Of a DNA stretch of 64,000 nt, positions 17,227 to 25,521 are shown piece by piece (position 1 is the first letter of the stretch; every line of letters begins with the position of its first letter). The notes under the pieces were generated by a model. That model saw only the letters and a program-made list of their open reading frames with translations, was not told the DNA's origin and searched no databases. The DNA comes from Bin87 sp963666415 (GTDB lineage Bacteria > Chloroflexota > Dehalococcoidia > Lucifugimonadales > UBA3495): contig CAXXPD010000003.1 in the NCBI GenBank assembly GCA_963666415.2, positions 3,968,001 to 4,032,000 of the forward strand. The letters are read 5' to 3'. Both the position numbers and the translations under genes were made by a program.

Positions 17227-20028
17227 TCATCCTTCCATCTGCCGCTTGGCAAGTGCCGCTTGCGCTGGGTCGCTCAGCAGCTCGGCGACGGCGGCCTCGA
17301 TGTCCTGGGAGACTTCGCTGTTGGGCTGCCACTCGTGGCGTAGCAGCTTGCGGGCTTCGCGGGACTGGGCGTCGCCGGCAGGCTTGGACATGATGTCGCT
17401 ATTGGCGATGATGGCCGTGCATTCTTGCTCGGCTGTCTTGCCCAGCTCGCTGAGTCGGACGTGTAGCGGTTCGCTGGCGTCGTAGCGCGGGATGGGTAGT
17501 TTCCAGGCGTGCTTGTGGAAGTCCCTTGCGCCATAGAGTCCTTTTGACATAAACGTTTCCGCGGCTGCCATGAGTGCGTCGCTGTTGAGCAAAGCCGTTA
17601 GGTAGTAAGCTTCGTCATCTGATTGGCATGCTGTCTGGTACAGCTTGGTGTCCAACATTGCGTAGTTGTCTCTGATGATTGTTGCCGTCGGACGACCTGA
17701 AGTTGTGTAAGCGATTCGGGTTGCTCCGCATCCGGCGATTGCTTCCTGCAGGTACTCCAACTGGCTGGTCAGTTTGTTGAGGTGGTTCAGGTTGTCAATC
17801 AGTTCAGTAATGCCTCGGTCTTTGTGAGCCTCGCGGAACATATCGGTAGCGTTATTCCAGCGTCGTTGCATCGTGGAGTGCAATTCCGCTACTTCCAGCT
17901 GGCAGGCGCCGTGCTTGTTGCCCTCGCAATCGTCGTGGCTTAGTGGCATGGTCATGGTGGGGCGGTGCACTGGCAGAGCCGCCTTCAGCGGGTCAAGTGC
18001 TACGTATGGTGAGATGGACTCGCCGAGATACACGTCAAACAGGTGGTCGTTGTGTACGACACCTTCTAGCTGATGCAGTTGCCCTTCGTACTTGATGTTG
18101 TCTTGATTGCCCTGCCTTGGCCTGACGTTGGTGGTGTTGGCTGCTGGGAGCATCGCCGTGTGGGGCACCGTTTCGACGAAGAAAAGCCGGCGGTCAACTA
18201 TGGTAGGTCCTTGGCTGGACAGTTCGGCGTAGGGTGACTTGAACTTGCCGTCGTCGTGGTGGAGCGCTTCGCTCTTCCGACTTACGCCGGCGTAGTCTTT
18301 CTGCCAGTCACCACGCCACACCTGCACGGTTGCCGGCGCTAGTGCGGCGCCTTGACCTACGCCGATGTACTCCGCAAACACCACGCTGGCCGGCATCGGG
18401 AAGAAGTCGGGTACTACTTTGTCCAGGTCCCACGGTTCGTGAACCCGAAGGTTCAACCCGATGCTGGGCGCGTTTCGTCCGCCTTTACGCTTGTAGTTGC
18501 CACCTCTCCACTTCAGGTGCTGACCGGCACGCAGGGCGCTGTGAGGCATCACCATGCCAATCTGAGTACCGGGTCGTGCGTAGAGTTCGGTGCAGCGTGT
18601 GTAGAACAACGTGGCGATGTCTTGGTGGGGAGCAAGTTTTCCGCCGGCCCAGATCTGGTAGCGTTGCTCGCTCATTGCCCGTAGTTCCTGACGGATGATG
18701 TCCGCGCTCTGGCCGTAGGTGAGCCAGGGTGGGTTGCCGATTATGCGGTCCACCTTTTCCTCGGCGATTACCGCCGGGCGGATCATGTTGCGGATGTAGT
18801 AGGCCCACACGTGGTTGCGGTCGGCGGCGTGCAGTTCTTGCATCGCGGTCGCGACAGCCTTGACGCTTTGGCGGCAGGTGTCGCTCATCTCGTAGGCGTC
18901 GGCGACGTGCTCTGCGTTTCGACCTTCGTCGATGGCGGTGGCCAAATCAGAGATGAGCTGGTCAATGTCTGTCTGCTTGCGGGCGAGTTCCTTGGGGATG
19001 TTGCAGATGATGGTCGACGTGTGCCCTGGTAGGGTCTCTCCGGTTTTCGGTTCAATGTATTGGCTGGCGGAGAGGGTGCCGGTGTCGTAGCGTAGCTGCA
19101 TGGAGTCGCCCAGGTAGATGGGGGCGCTCACGGCGCCGGCGCCTGTGCTCTCTTCGCGAGCGGCACGTATGGTGTCGGCTGCAGCCATCACCCAGGTGGC
19201 TTTCGCAAGCTGGACAGCTACGGGGTGGATGTCGATTCCGACTACGTTGTCCTGCAACTTCTTGAGTGTCGCGGTCCTTGACAAACCGCCTGAGTGGTTG
19301 AGAATTCGCTCAACGGCTGTTTCGATGAATGTACCACTGCCGCAGGACGGGTCTAGCACCCGCTGATTCAGGGGGTCGTCAACCACGGTCTCCGTGATTT
19401 CCTTCGCCAACCAGCGGGGCGTGTAGTACTCGCCGAGGCGCTTACGCTCTTCCTGCGTGATCACATTCTGGTAGAGCGTGGGCCCGACCTCTGTCGCGTT
19501 CTGCGTCCAGTCAAACCATTCCACGACTCGGGCTATTTCCCGGAGGTATGCGCTTTCCCCCACTTCCGTGGGCCAAGTGAAGAGGTCAGCGTCAATGACG
19601 CCATGCAGGTCCGACTGTTCGGCTAGGATATGTCCTTTGAGAAGAGCGTCCGGCCTTTCGGCCGCGTGGCGAGCCACGTTACCCAGCAGTCGTTGCTGCA
19701 TGATGACGGCGATCAGGCTGGTGATGTAGGTGTGCCTGATGAACAACCAGTCGCTTTCGTCGCCGGCCGTAGCAGCGTCCTTGCCCAACGCCACCTGCAG
19801 CAGGTCTTGCCATAGCCGTCGTTTCACCGCCACCGTTGGATCTTCGCGGTGTGCGTCGTAGGCTTCCTTCAGCAGAAGGTTGCTGGCGTGGAACGCGTCG
19901 GAAACGTTGCCGAAATGCCTCTCAAGGTTGCCCTCAGTGGGGATAATGTTCTCAGCAGGTGCTGAGATGATTCTTTCTAGGTAATTACGTAGTCGGGGCG
20001 CCTGTTCTGCAAGATGGAACGTCTGCAT
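17227..20028 (-). CDS. Type IIG copy 2: methyltransferase and specificity part
   Basis: This 933-residue frame matches copy 1 (11566-14763) from residue ~140 to the end. It keeps EYYTPRWLAKEI, LDPSCGSGTF, NPPW and the whole C-terminal recognition region, so methyltransferase function is plausible. It lacks the nuclease domain, which lies in the same frame upstream but beyond one TAG codon. Its ATG (MQTFHLAEQ) has AGGA just before it, allowing restart. The product may protect DNA without cutting. The C-terminal region is very similar to copy 1, suggesting the same or similar target. Confidence 0.85.
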   Translation of the reverse strand: MQTFHLAEQAPRLRNYLERIISAPAENIIPTEGNLERHFGNVSDAFHASNLLLKEAYDAHREDPTVAVKRRLWQDLLQVALGKDAATAGDESDWLFIRHTYITSLIAVIMQQRLLGNVARHAAERPDALLKGHILAEQSDLHGVIDADLFTWPTEVGESAYLREIARVVEWFDWTQNATEVGPTLYQNVITQEERKRLGEYYTPRWLAKEITETVVDDPLNQRVLDPSCGSGTFIETAVERILNHSGGLSRTATLKKLQDNVVGIDIHPVAVQLAKATWVMAAADTIRAAREESTGAGAVSAPIYLGDSMQLRYDTGTLSASQYIEPKTGETLPGHTSTIICNIPKELARKQTDIDQLISDLATAIDEGRNAEHVADAYEMSDTCRQSVKAVATAMQELHAADRNHVWAYYIRNMIRPAVIAEEKVDRIIGNPPWLTYGQSADIIRQELRAMSEQRYQIWAGGKLAPHQDIATLFYTRCTELYARPGTQIGMVMPHSALRAGQHLKWRGGNYKRKGGRNAPSIGLNLRVHEPWDLDKVVPDFFPMPASVVFAEYIGVGQGAALAPATVQVWRGDWQKDYAGVSRKSEALHHDDGKFKSPYAELSSQGPTIVDRRLFFVETVPHTAMLPAANTTNVRPRQGNQDNIKYEGQLHQLEGVVHNDHLFDVYLGESISPYVALDPLKAALPVHRPTMTMPLSHDDCEGNKHGACQLEVAELHSTMQRRWNNATDMFREAHKDRGITELIDNLNHLNKLTSQLEYLQEAIAGCGATRIAYTTSGRPTATIIRDNYAMLDTKLYQTACQSDDEAYYLTALLNSDALMAAAETFMSKGLYGARDFHKHAWKLPIPRYDASEPLHVRLSELGKTAEQECTAIIANSDIMSKPAGDAQSREARKLLRHEWQPNSEVSQDIEAAVAELLSDPAQAALAKRQMEG

Positions 20029-20034
20029 GGTTTC

Positions 20035-20418
20035 CTACGGTAGCAGGGGCAGTTTTTCTTCACCGACGCGACGTTGAAAGTAGTGGACGCCGTCGGTCAG
20101 GATGCCGTTACGGACACCGGTGCCGGCCTTGAGCAGGTTTTCGAGATACCCGTCCAGCTGGGCCACGTAGCCGGGGATCGGTGTGTTGTTCCGCACGATG
20201 TTGGTCTTGAACTCGATGCACGTGTTGTGGACGTACAGGTCCATCCGGCCAGGGTTACCGATCCCAGGTGGCCCCTCAGTGGTTTGCTCGGCGAGGGCGG
20301 CGACTCCAGCGGTTTCCATAAAACGTTGGAAAGCGGCTCGGATGTCGTTCTCGGACGCGCTCAGCCGGTGGCGTTCTACGACGAGGTCGAAAGCTTCACG
20401 TTCTCCGTCTGTTGTCAT
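20035..20418 (-). CDS. Type IIG copy 2: nuclease domain, ended by in-frame TAG
   Basis: The 127-residue product carries the complete PD-(D/E)xK site (GRMDLYVHNTCIEFKTN) of the same family as copy 1. It stops at TAG after VGEEKLPLLP. Removing that codon restores an exact alignment with copy 1 (LPLQKTETRSIFDRAEQ against LPLLP-stop-ETMQTFHLAEQ), with no indel. So the gene is split by a single nonsense codon six bases before the next start. It could be dead, suppressed, or a genuine two-subunit arrangement. Confidence 0.8.
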   Translation of the reverse strand: MTTDGEREAFDLVVERHRLSASENDIRAAFQRFMETAGVAALAEQTTEGPPGIGNPGRMDLYVHNTCIEFKTNIVRNNTPIPGYVAQLDGYLENLLKAGTGVRNGILTDGVHYFQRRVGEEKLPLLP

Positions 20419-20724
20419 CGTGATTCCTTGTGGACTAACTTTCGGTGCTGTTGGGCAACCCGGTGCGTCGCTGACGTAGTCACGTAGTGCGGATTATGCC
20501 GGTTACATCCACAGCCTGCACTGCTGTCGCAGAAAATTGTGAAACCAGGTTAGTGTTTTCGTGAACAGCAACAAGGGCCGCTGCAGGGCCTTGGTACATG
20601 GCTTGGTTCCTTGCGGGTACCGGCGGTTCACCGGGGCCGGGCCTTTGGGCTGGATTTCTTGCCCCGCGGCACCGGTAGGTTCGTTGCGATCAGTCTACCG
20701 TTGGTGAGTCGCCAAACGTGTTCT

Positions 20725-20998
20725 CAGGCCGTTTTCGAGCCTCGGATGACTTGTGAGTCGTCCAGGAGCCTAAATCGCCATCACAGCTCGTATTTGTGTC
20801 CTCTATGGCGATTTCTCAGGCAGATCGGATAGCCGTTTTCGGCCCTGTCGGTTTTCCTGTGATCACTCTTCGATTTCGTCGTGATGTGCCGGCTGGGATC
20901 CTTGAGGCCAACGGTGCTAAACAAAAAGCCCGCCAGTCCAGTTCTGGCGGGCTGGTTTTGGATGGATTGGTCGTTTATCGTTTTTTACGGCATTGATA
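20725..20998. repeat. Duplicated intergenic segment, copy 2 (uninterrupted)
   Basis: Matches 16327-16975 minus the miniature elements. Contains the AAATCGCCAT stem (20772-20813), a terminator (20927-20953), and the end of the fibronectin-like pseudogene on the minus strand. Confidence 0.85.
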
Positions 20999-21428
20999 CC
21001 TCGACGTGGTTGCTCTCTCCACCTTCCGTTGGCCTTCAATGCCTGTACGCGGTAGATATAGGCAACACTGGACTGCGCCATCGGGTCTGTGAACGAGTTT
21101 TCGTTCAGGCCGATCGGGAATTCAATCCAGTCCTCCGGTCTGAGGCCGGCCTCTCGTCGTCGTACTATCTGCTCGACGTAGTGGGGGTTCTGGCCTGTTA
21201 CCAGCTGAAGATGACGTGCCCGTCGAATACCTCCGCGCTGAGTTCGGTTGGACCGGTCTTTGGTGGTTCTCCGATCTCGGGTTGCGCTGGTGGCGTTGGA
21301 GTGTTTGTCGGCGTGGGCGTCGGCTCCGGGGATGGAGTCGGGTTCATTCCGTATAGAAGGCCGCGGACGGTACAGTTTTCCAACGCCGACAGCCGCAACC
21401 AGACGATCGAACCGCCCACGTGGCCCAC
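20917..21428 (-). pseudogene. Fibronectin type III-like fragment, frameshifted
   Basis: The first part has a Pro/Thr linker (PTPSPEPTPTPTNTPTPP) followed by the start of a fibronectin type III-like domain (LSAEVFDGHVIFSW), where the frame ends. In another frame it resumes with QNPHYVEQIVRRREAG, DWIEFPIGLNENSFTDP and AYIYRVQALKANG, the expected rest of the domain. A single small indel near 21200 explains this. The tail (INAVKNDKRPI) ends in the terminator. No signal peptide is visible, so the 5' end is also missing. Such domains are common in secreted Chloroflexota proteins. Confidence 0.6.
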
Positions 21429-21470
21429 TTTACCGCCGCCTTTTACACAGGATGACGCGCAGCCAGGAGC

Positions 21471-22262
21471 CTACTTATCGGTCAGGGGCGGGAGATCTGC
21501 CATAATGATTGTCGGAATATCGGCTTCCGGTGAGGCAGCAACACGAGCGGCCTGCAATATCATTTTGCGGACAGCCTGCTCCAAAAACGCCCGTTCATGA
21601 GGAGTAAGGTTTTCTGGGACACCTTTTTGTTTTCGCGCTTTCCGTGCATCTAGGCCACCTTTGTCGGCGGTTAGGTGTCCAATTTTATCCAGGACATCCA
21701 GGTCGATCCGAAAATGTCGAGATGTCTTTGGTCTTTTGTTACGATGGAATCTGTATTCGATCATAGTCAGGCAGAAGTAGGCCATACTTGGTAGCGGCTC
21801 ACGCCGTTCGCGATAGCCTGTATATCGGTGGAGCATCGCCTGCACATCGGGGTCGTGTATATCCATCGCGGCTTCCGATGGCGGCTGGGGATATGGTCTG
21901 GACACGGTTACGGTTGGCGTGCTCACTGTGACATTGCCCCGCACAGGTTGGTCTGATAACGCAATAACACCCGGTGTGGGGTGACGGTCTTCGATCTCGG
22001 AATGATCGAACCTCAAGGCAAACTGCCCGGGTCCAGTTCTCAGCGTCTCTTTGAATTCCCACTGGTCGATGAAGGGTTGAACTGCGGCCTGCGCTTCTCC
22101 CTCAGTGGAGTAATGCTCTTTCATCTCAAAGCGCGCTCGTTCGTCTTCGACTTCGCCGTGAAAGGCTGGACGGTCGAATTCTATCGACGTTGCGCTGTCA
22201 TATTTGACTGTCTCTACGTGCTCCACGACGTAAATGAGTGCTTCAACGTGCGGATCGTTCAA
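21471..22262 (-). CDS. Hypothetical protein downstream of the toxin-antitoxin pair
   Basis: The 263-residue product has no family I recognise. The N-terminal half is acidic and polar (MNDPHVEALIYVVEHVETV). The central part has a Thr/Val stretch (VTVSTPTVTVSRPYP), and the C-terminal half is helical and basic (RHFRIDLDVLDKIGHL, KARKQKGVPENLTPHERAF). The start is TTG, chosen for GGAGGG six bases upstream. It begins 33 nt after the PIN toxin gene on the same strand and is probably co-transcribed. No membrane segment or signal peptide is visible. Confidence 0.65.
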   Translation of the reverse strand: MNDPHVEALIYVVEHVETVKYDSATSIEFDRPAFHGEVEDERARFEMKEHYSTEGEAQAAVQPFIDQWEFKETLRTGPGQFALRFDHSEIEDRHPTPGVIALSDQPVRGNVTVSTPTVTVSRPYPQPPSEAAMDIHDPDVQAMLHRYTGYRERREPLPSMAYFCLTMIEYRFHRNKRPKTSRHFRIDLDVLDKIGHLTADKGGLDARKARKQKGVPENLTPHERAFLEQAVRKMILQAARVAASPEADIPTIIMADLPPLTDK

Positions 22263-22295
22263 CTCTTGCCCTCCAGTGGATTGGCACTACCTGAC

Positions 22296-22694
22296 CTACA
22301 ATCTGTGTACATTGGGCAACGTTGCCATCCGGCGATCCAGGGTGAGGGTTTCCAAACCAACACGCGAGTAGTCGTCGGCGATGAGCCTGTCGAACAGCCC
22401 GGGGCTCTCTGGTGATTGCAGCGCCAGGATCACCGCTTGCCCGTTCAATTGGGCGACCAGGCCGCTGCTCAGCACGTTGATCAGCGCAGCGCGTGCATCG
22501 GCATCGGATACTCCGTAGTGGTGCTGGATAGCAACATAGGCTTCGCCGATAACCTGGTTCGACGCAAAAATTTCGCGCCCTTGATCCTCGATCAGGACGC
22601 GGAGCGCTTCCGCGCAGTGTTGGAAGTCCGGTTCGGGCTCTCCTACCGCCAGCCTCACCAGAACCGAGGTGTCAATCCCGCAGCGAGGTGTCAT
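22296..22694 (-). CDS. PIN-domain toxin (VapC-like)
   Basis: The 132-residue protein has the PIN ribonuclease residues: GIDTSVLVRL (first Asp), the conserved Glu in NQVIGEAYVAI, and FDRLIADDY (acidic cluster). Length fits VapC-type toxins, which cut RNA such as tRNA. The ATG at 22694 overlaps the antitoxin gene end by 23 nt, typical of such pairs. An alternative start farther upstream would lie inside the antitoxin gene. Confidence 0.85.
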   Translation of the reverse strand: MTPRCGIDTSVLVRLAVGEPEPDFQHCAEALRVLIEDQGREIFASNQVIGEAYVAIQHHYGVSDADARAALINVLSSGLVAQLNGQAVILALQSPESPGLFDRLIADDYSRVGLETLTLDRRMATLPNVHRL

Positions 22695-22914
22695 AGGGTT
22701 GTTCGCGGAACTTCCGGATGTCGAACGGCGGAGTCCCTGGCGCAATCTTGTCCTTCAGGGTACCCAGGCGCGAGTAGTTGATGCGCCTGGGGCGCAGGAT
22801 GAAGCCGTCCGGACCCTCGGTGAGTTCCAGCTGGTCACCGGGTTTCACCCCCATGGCATCGAGCACGCGGGCCGGAAATGTGACCTGTCGCTTGGAGGTG
22901 ATTTTGATAATCAT
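22672..22914 (-). CDS. AbrB-type antitoxin of the PIN toxin
   Basis: The 80-residue protein opens with a swapped-hairpin AbrB DNA-binding domain (ITSKRQVTFPARVLDAMGVK, then PGDQLELTEG). The C-terminal tail (PFDIRKFREQPYD) probably wraps the toxin. It overlaps the toxin gene. Its ATG overlaps the stop of the truncated restriction gene by four bases (ATGA). Confidence 0.85.
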   Translation of the reverse strand: MIIKITSKRQVTFPARVLDAMGVKPGDQLELTEGPDGFILRPRRINYSRLGTLKDKIAPGTPPFDIRKFREQPYDTSLRD

Positions 22915-23522
22915 GATGGCTCCTTACTGATATGGTATTCACTGTAAGGCATACTGTCAACGAAAGCTTCCTTCAGTAGCAGGTTGCCGGCCAGGAATGC
23001 GTCGGAGCTGTTCCCGAAGTGCCTTTCAAGGTTCTCTGCCGTGGGGCTGATGTTTTCGGCCGGGGCTGAGATGATGCGGTGCAAGTACTCACGCAGGCGA
23101 GGTGCCTGTTCAGCGCGTTCGAAGATGCTCCGTGTTTCGGTCTTCTGCAGTGGTAGATCTTCCTCGCCAACCCGGCGCAGGAAGTAATGGACGCCGTCGG
23201 TCAGGATGCCATTCCGCACGCCACTGCCGGCTTTCAGCAGATTTTTGAGGTGCCCGTCCAGCTGGGCGACGTATTCTGGGTCAGGTACGCCACCACGCAA
23301 GATGTTCGTTTTGAACTCGATGCACGTGTTGTTGACGTAGAGGTCCATCCGACCAGGGTTTCCGACTCCCGGTGGCCGTTCGGTCGTCATCTCTGACGCC
23401 GCGGCTACTCCGGCCGTTTCCATGAAACGCTGGAACGCGTTCCTGATGTCGTTCTCAGACGCGCTGCTCTTGTGGCGCTCTACGACGAGGCCAAACGCTT
23501 CCTGCTCTTTGCTGGTGGTCAT
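22911..23522 (-). pseudogene. Type IIG copy 3, truncated after the nuclease domain
   Basis: The first ~185 residues match copy 1 nearly perfectly, including GRMDLYVNNTCIEFKTN. Homology ends at NLLLKEA, after which 17 unrelated residues (FVDSMPYSEYHI...) lead to a stop that overlaps the antitoxin start. The methyltransferase part is gone. The upstream leader, including the palindromes seen before copy 1, is also conserved. The truncated protein retains the nuclease residues, so if expressed without a modification partner it could be harmful or inert. Confidence 0.85.
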
Positions 23523-23573
23523 CGTCATTCCTCTTGCACGTTCACGGTAAATATAACGTACCGGTGCCAGCAA

Positions 23574-24081
23574 CGTGCTGGTGAACGGTTGAGGCTACGA
23601 CCTGGGGGTATTCCGGGCTACCGAGCATAGCCACGGCCAATAGCTATTCTCGTGAACGGCAACGGGGACCGCTGTAGTGCCGTTGAACGTTGCTCACTTC
23701 CCTTGTGGATACGGCAGTCGGCTTTCGGTTTCTCTTCTGTGGTCGCTGGGCCGATGGCAAACGCTGGTGAAGTGCCCAAATTCTTGCGCTGGGGCCACGG
23801 AGGGCCCCTTAGCTAGTCCGCACTGGCATTCCCCTGTGCGTTGAGGCTGGAAACGAGCCTACAGCGGCTCTTGTGCATTGTTATGAGTTTGCTGGCCGGC
23901 GGGGGTTTTGGCAGGAATGGATAGCAACGCGAGGTTTGCACAACATGGGTTACGTAAATCGTGCGTGTAGCCGGCTCGGAGTAAGCACAATAGCCCCCGT
24001 CAAGTCCAAACCCTCAACACTAAAGAGGTCGATTTGCAACATTCGTCTCGGGTGAGTGGTTGCACGCTGCCCCGAGTGAAT
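23574..24081. other. Diverged copy of the RM leader region
   Basis: Read on the minus strand this matches 11123-11515: the 29-nt motif, the GAGCCGCTGTAG-containing stretch, and the palindromic promoter region. No gene is seen in it. Confidence 0.6.
23930..23958 (-). repeat. 29-nt motif, copy 5
   Basis: On the minus strand it begins TTTACGTAACCCATGTTG and ends GCAAACCTCG. It lies ~410 nt upstream of the truncated RM copy 3, in the same orientation relative to its gene as the copy at 11123. Confidence 0.75.
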
Positions 24082-24678
24082 TTATCTCGCAGGCCGCCGG
24101 CCTCCGCTGGCCAGACACTCTGCCATCGTTGCATAGGGAGTGTAATTGAGGGTCCTGCTGTAATACGTACCGCCAGGCGGATGGCAGATCCCGCTCCTGG
24201 ATTTCTTTATGATACTGGTGCTGGGAGACGTTCGGGTGGCTGTTGGCCTGGGGGTGGCTGTTGGTTCGGGCGTTGGCCTGGGGGTGGCTGTTGGTTCGGG
24301 CGTTGGCCTGAGGGTGGCTGTTGGTTCGGGCGTTGGCCTGAGGGTGGCTGTTGGTTCGGGCGTTGGCCTGAGGGTGGCTGTTGGTTCGGGCGTTGGCCTG
24401 AGGGTGGCTGTTGGTTCGGGCGTTGGTCTGGGGGTGGCTATTGGTTCGGGCGTTGGCCTGGGGGTGGCTGTTGGTTCGGGCGTCGCGACAACTAATCTTG
24501 TAGTAATGCGCGTTACAGGGATTTCGACGGTCTGCTGAACTTCGACCGTCTGAGGAACTATTTCGGTTACTTCTACGGTGACTTCGATCTCTTCGATTAT
24601 CGGCTCAGGGGTCGCACACGCCACCGCTATGGCCACGGTCAAGATGATCAATCCCAACCACACTGAAATGTATCGCAT
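24082..24678 (-). CDS. Lipoprotein with Thr-Pro-Glu repeat linker
   Basis: The start MRYISVWLGL gives a signal peptide ending in a lipobox-like AVAC. A Val/Glu-rich segment follows (IEEIEVTVEVTEIVPQTVEV), then about eight copies of a ten-residue repeat (TPEPTATLRP or TPEPTATPRP), then a C-terminal module with two Cys and a Tyr/Thr core (GICHPPGGTYY, CLASGGRRP). The last module resembles a short cysteine-containing domain common at the ends of bacterial surface proteins. The protein is probably anchored outside the cytoplasmic membrane. The upstream start (11 residues earlier) is less likely. No operon partner. Confidence 0.75.
   Translation of the reverse strand: MRYISVWLGLIILTVAIAVACATPEPIIEEIEVTVEVTEIVPQTVEVQQTVEIPVTRITTRLVVATPEPTATPRPTPEPIATPRPTPEPTATLRPTPEPTATLRPTPEPTATLRPTPEPTATLRPTPEPTATPRPTPEPTATPRPTATRTSPSTSIIKKSRSGICHPPGGTYYSRTLNYTPYATMAECLASGGRRPAR
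24236..24484. repeat. 30-bp tandem repeat inside the lipoprotein gene
   Basis: About eight units of a 30-bp sequence (GGTTCGGGCGTTGGCCTGAG followed by GGTGGCTGTT) encode the ten-residue protein repeat. Units are nearly identical, which implies recent expansion or gene conversion; copy number is likely variable between strains. Confidence 0.9.
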
Positions 24679-24930
24679 CGTGAGTCCTTTGAAATTGAGG
24701 GTGAGCGACATCCTACACGGGACGACGCCAGCCGTCCAAGAACCTGAAGGCCGAGGTCGGTGTCCTTAGAACATGTTTCCGATTACGGCGCCGGAGCTGG
24801 ACCAGCGGGCCGGCTTCTGCGGAGGGTTGGGGCACCGCGCAGGATCGGATTGAACTCGGTCACAGTCCAGGGCACCGATCGACGCCGCTCCCTACTCAAA
24901 CAGGACGCTCGCACCACAGTTCAGGCCCAT

Positions 24931-24959
24931 GCGGATTCGCACAATATGGGTTACGTAAT
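24931..24959 (-). repeat. 29-nt motif, copy 6
   Basis: Minus-strand copy reading TTACGTAACCCATATTGTG, then CGAATCCG. It is the rightmost copy and faces the plus-strand copies at 11 kb. Confidence 0.7.
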
Positions 24960-24994
24960 GCGGGCCAATTCGTCTGCATTGACCCTTCGCTTGG

Positions 24995-25026
24995 TATGGC
25001 AGAGTTCATAGGCGAACTCTGCCATA
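24995..25026. repeat. Perfect 13-bp hairpin
   Basis: TATGGCAGAGTTC and its exact complement flank a 6-nt loop. No T-run follows. It lies between the last 29-nt motif and the IS1380 remnant. Confidence 0.7.
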
Positions 25027-25198
25027 GATGGGCTTGGAGCAGTGGGAATATTATGGAGACGTTTTTTCTGGCCAATCCAGCCTGGCGCCATCGACCAAGT
25101 CATTACACTGGAGAATAACAATCACAATGTCGCCAATAGAGCGCCCGTCGCAACAAGAGGTTTTGCAAAACCTCATACTGGATAATGGTCTCGAAACA

Positions 25199-25349
25199 GT
25201 GGATGCGGTCAGGGTGGTTACGTAGTAACATCTTTTGGGTGATCCTGGTCTGGGGTCGGTTATGTGTTTCCAAAACCATTATCCCAGAAGCAGAGGAGCA
25301 CTTTCTTACCCCTTCAGGAAGCCGCGACACTCATATTATCGGTGGATTG
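25199..25349 (-). mobile_element. IS1380 solo end (remnant)
   Basis: These bases match the transposase-start end of the IS1380 copy at 49525-51238, including the terminal CGGTGGATTGGGG and the codons for ETHNRPQTRITQKML. The rest of the element is missing. It faces the complete IS1380 copy 125 bp to its right in inverted orientation. Confidence 0.8.
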
Positions 25350-25386
25350 GGGCTGAACGCTTACAAGGTGTAAAGGAGATTGAAAA

Positions 25387-25521
25387 TTGAACAAATCGGC
25401 AAGGATTGTCCCCCTGTTTATACTGGTAGCGACATTGTTGATTGCTGGAATAGCTGCCACGTCGGCTACTTTAGCCCCAATCCACCGAAAAGATGAGTGT
25501 CGCGGTGTGCTGAAGGGGTAA
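25387..25521 (+). pseudogene. Secreted protein N-terminus cut by IS1380
   Basis: A TTG start with AAAGGAG upstream opens a signal peptide (LNKSARIVPLFILVATLLIA, then GIAATSATLA). After about 29 codons the frame enters the IS1380 end and stops. The remainder of the gene is not visible beyond the element. Confidence 0.6.

Noticed and set aside
20510..20540. A seventh 29-nt motif upstream of RM copy 2
   Set aside because: Only a short AACC-GG block resembles it and the orientation is wrong for that gene; similarity is better explained by the shared leader.
24236..24484. Regular 30-bp repeats as a CRISPR array
   Set aside because: Units are directly tandem without unique spacers and encode a Thr-Pro-Glu protein repeat.
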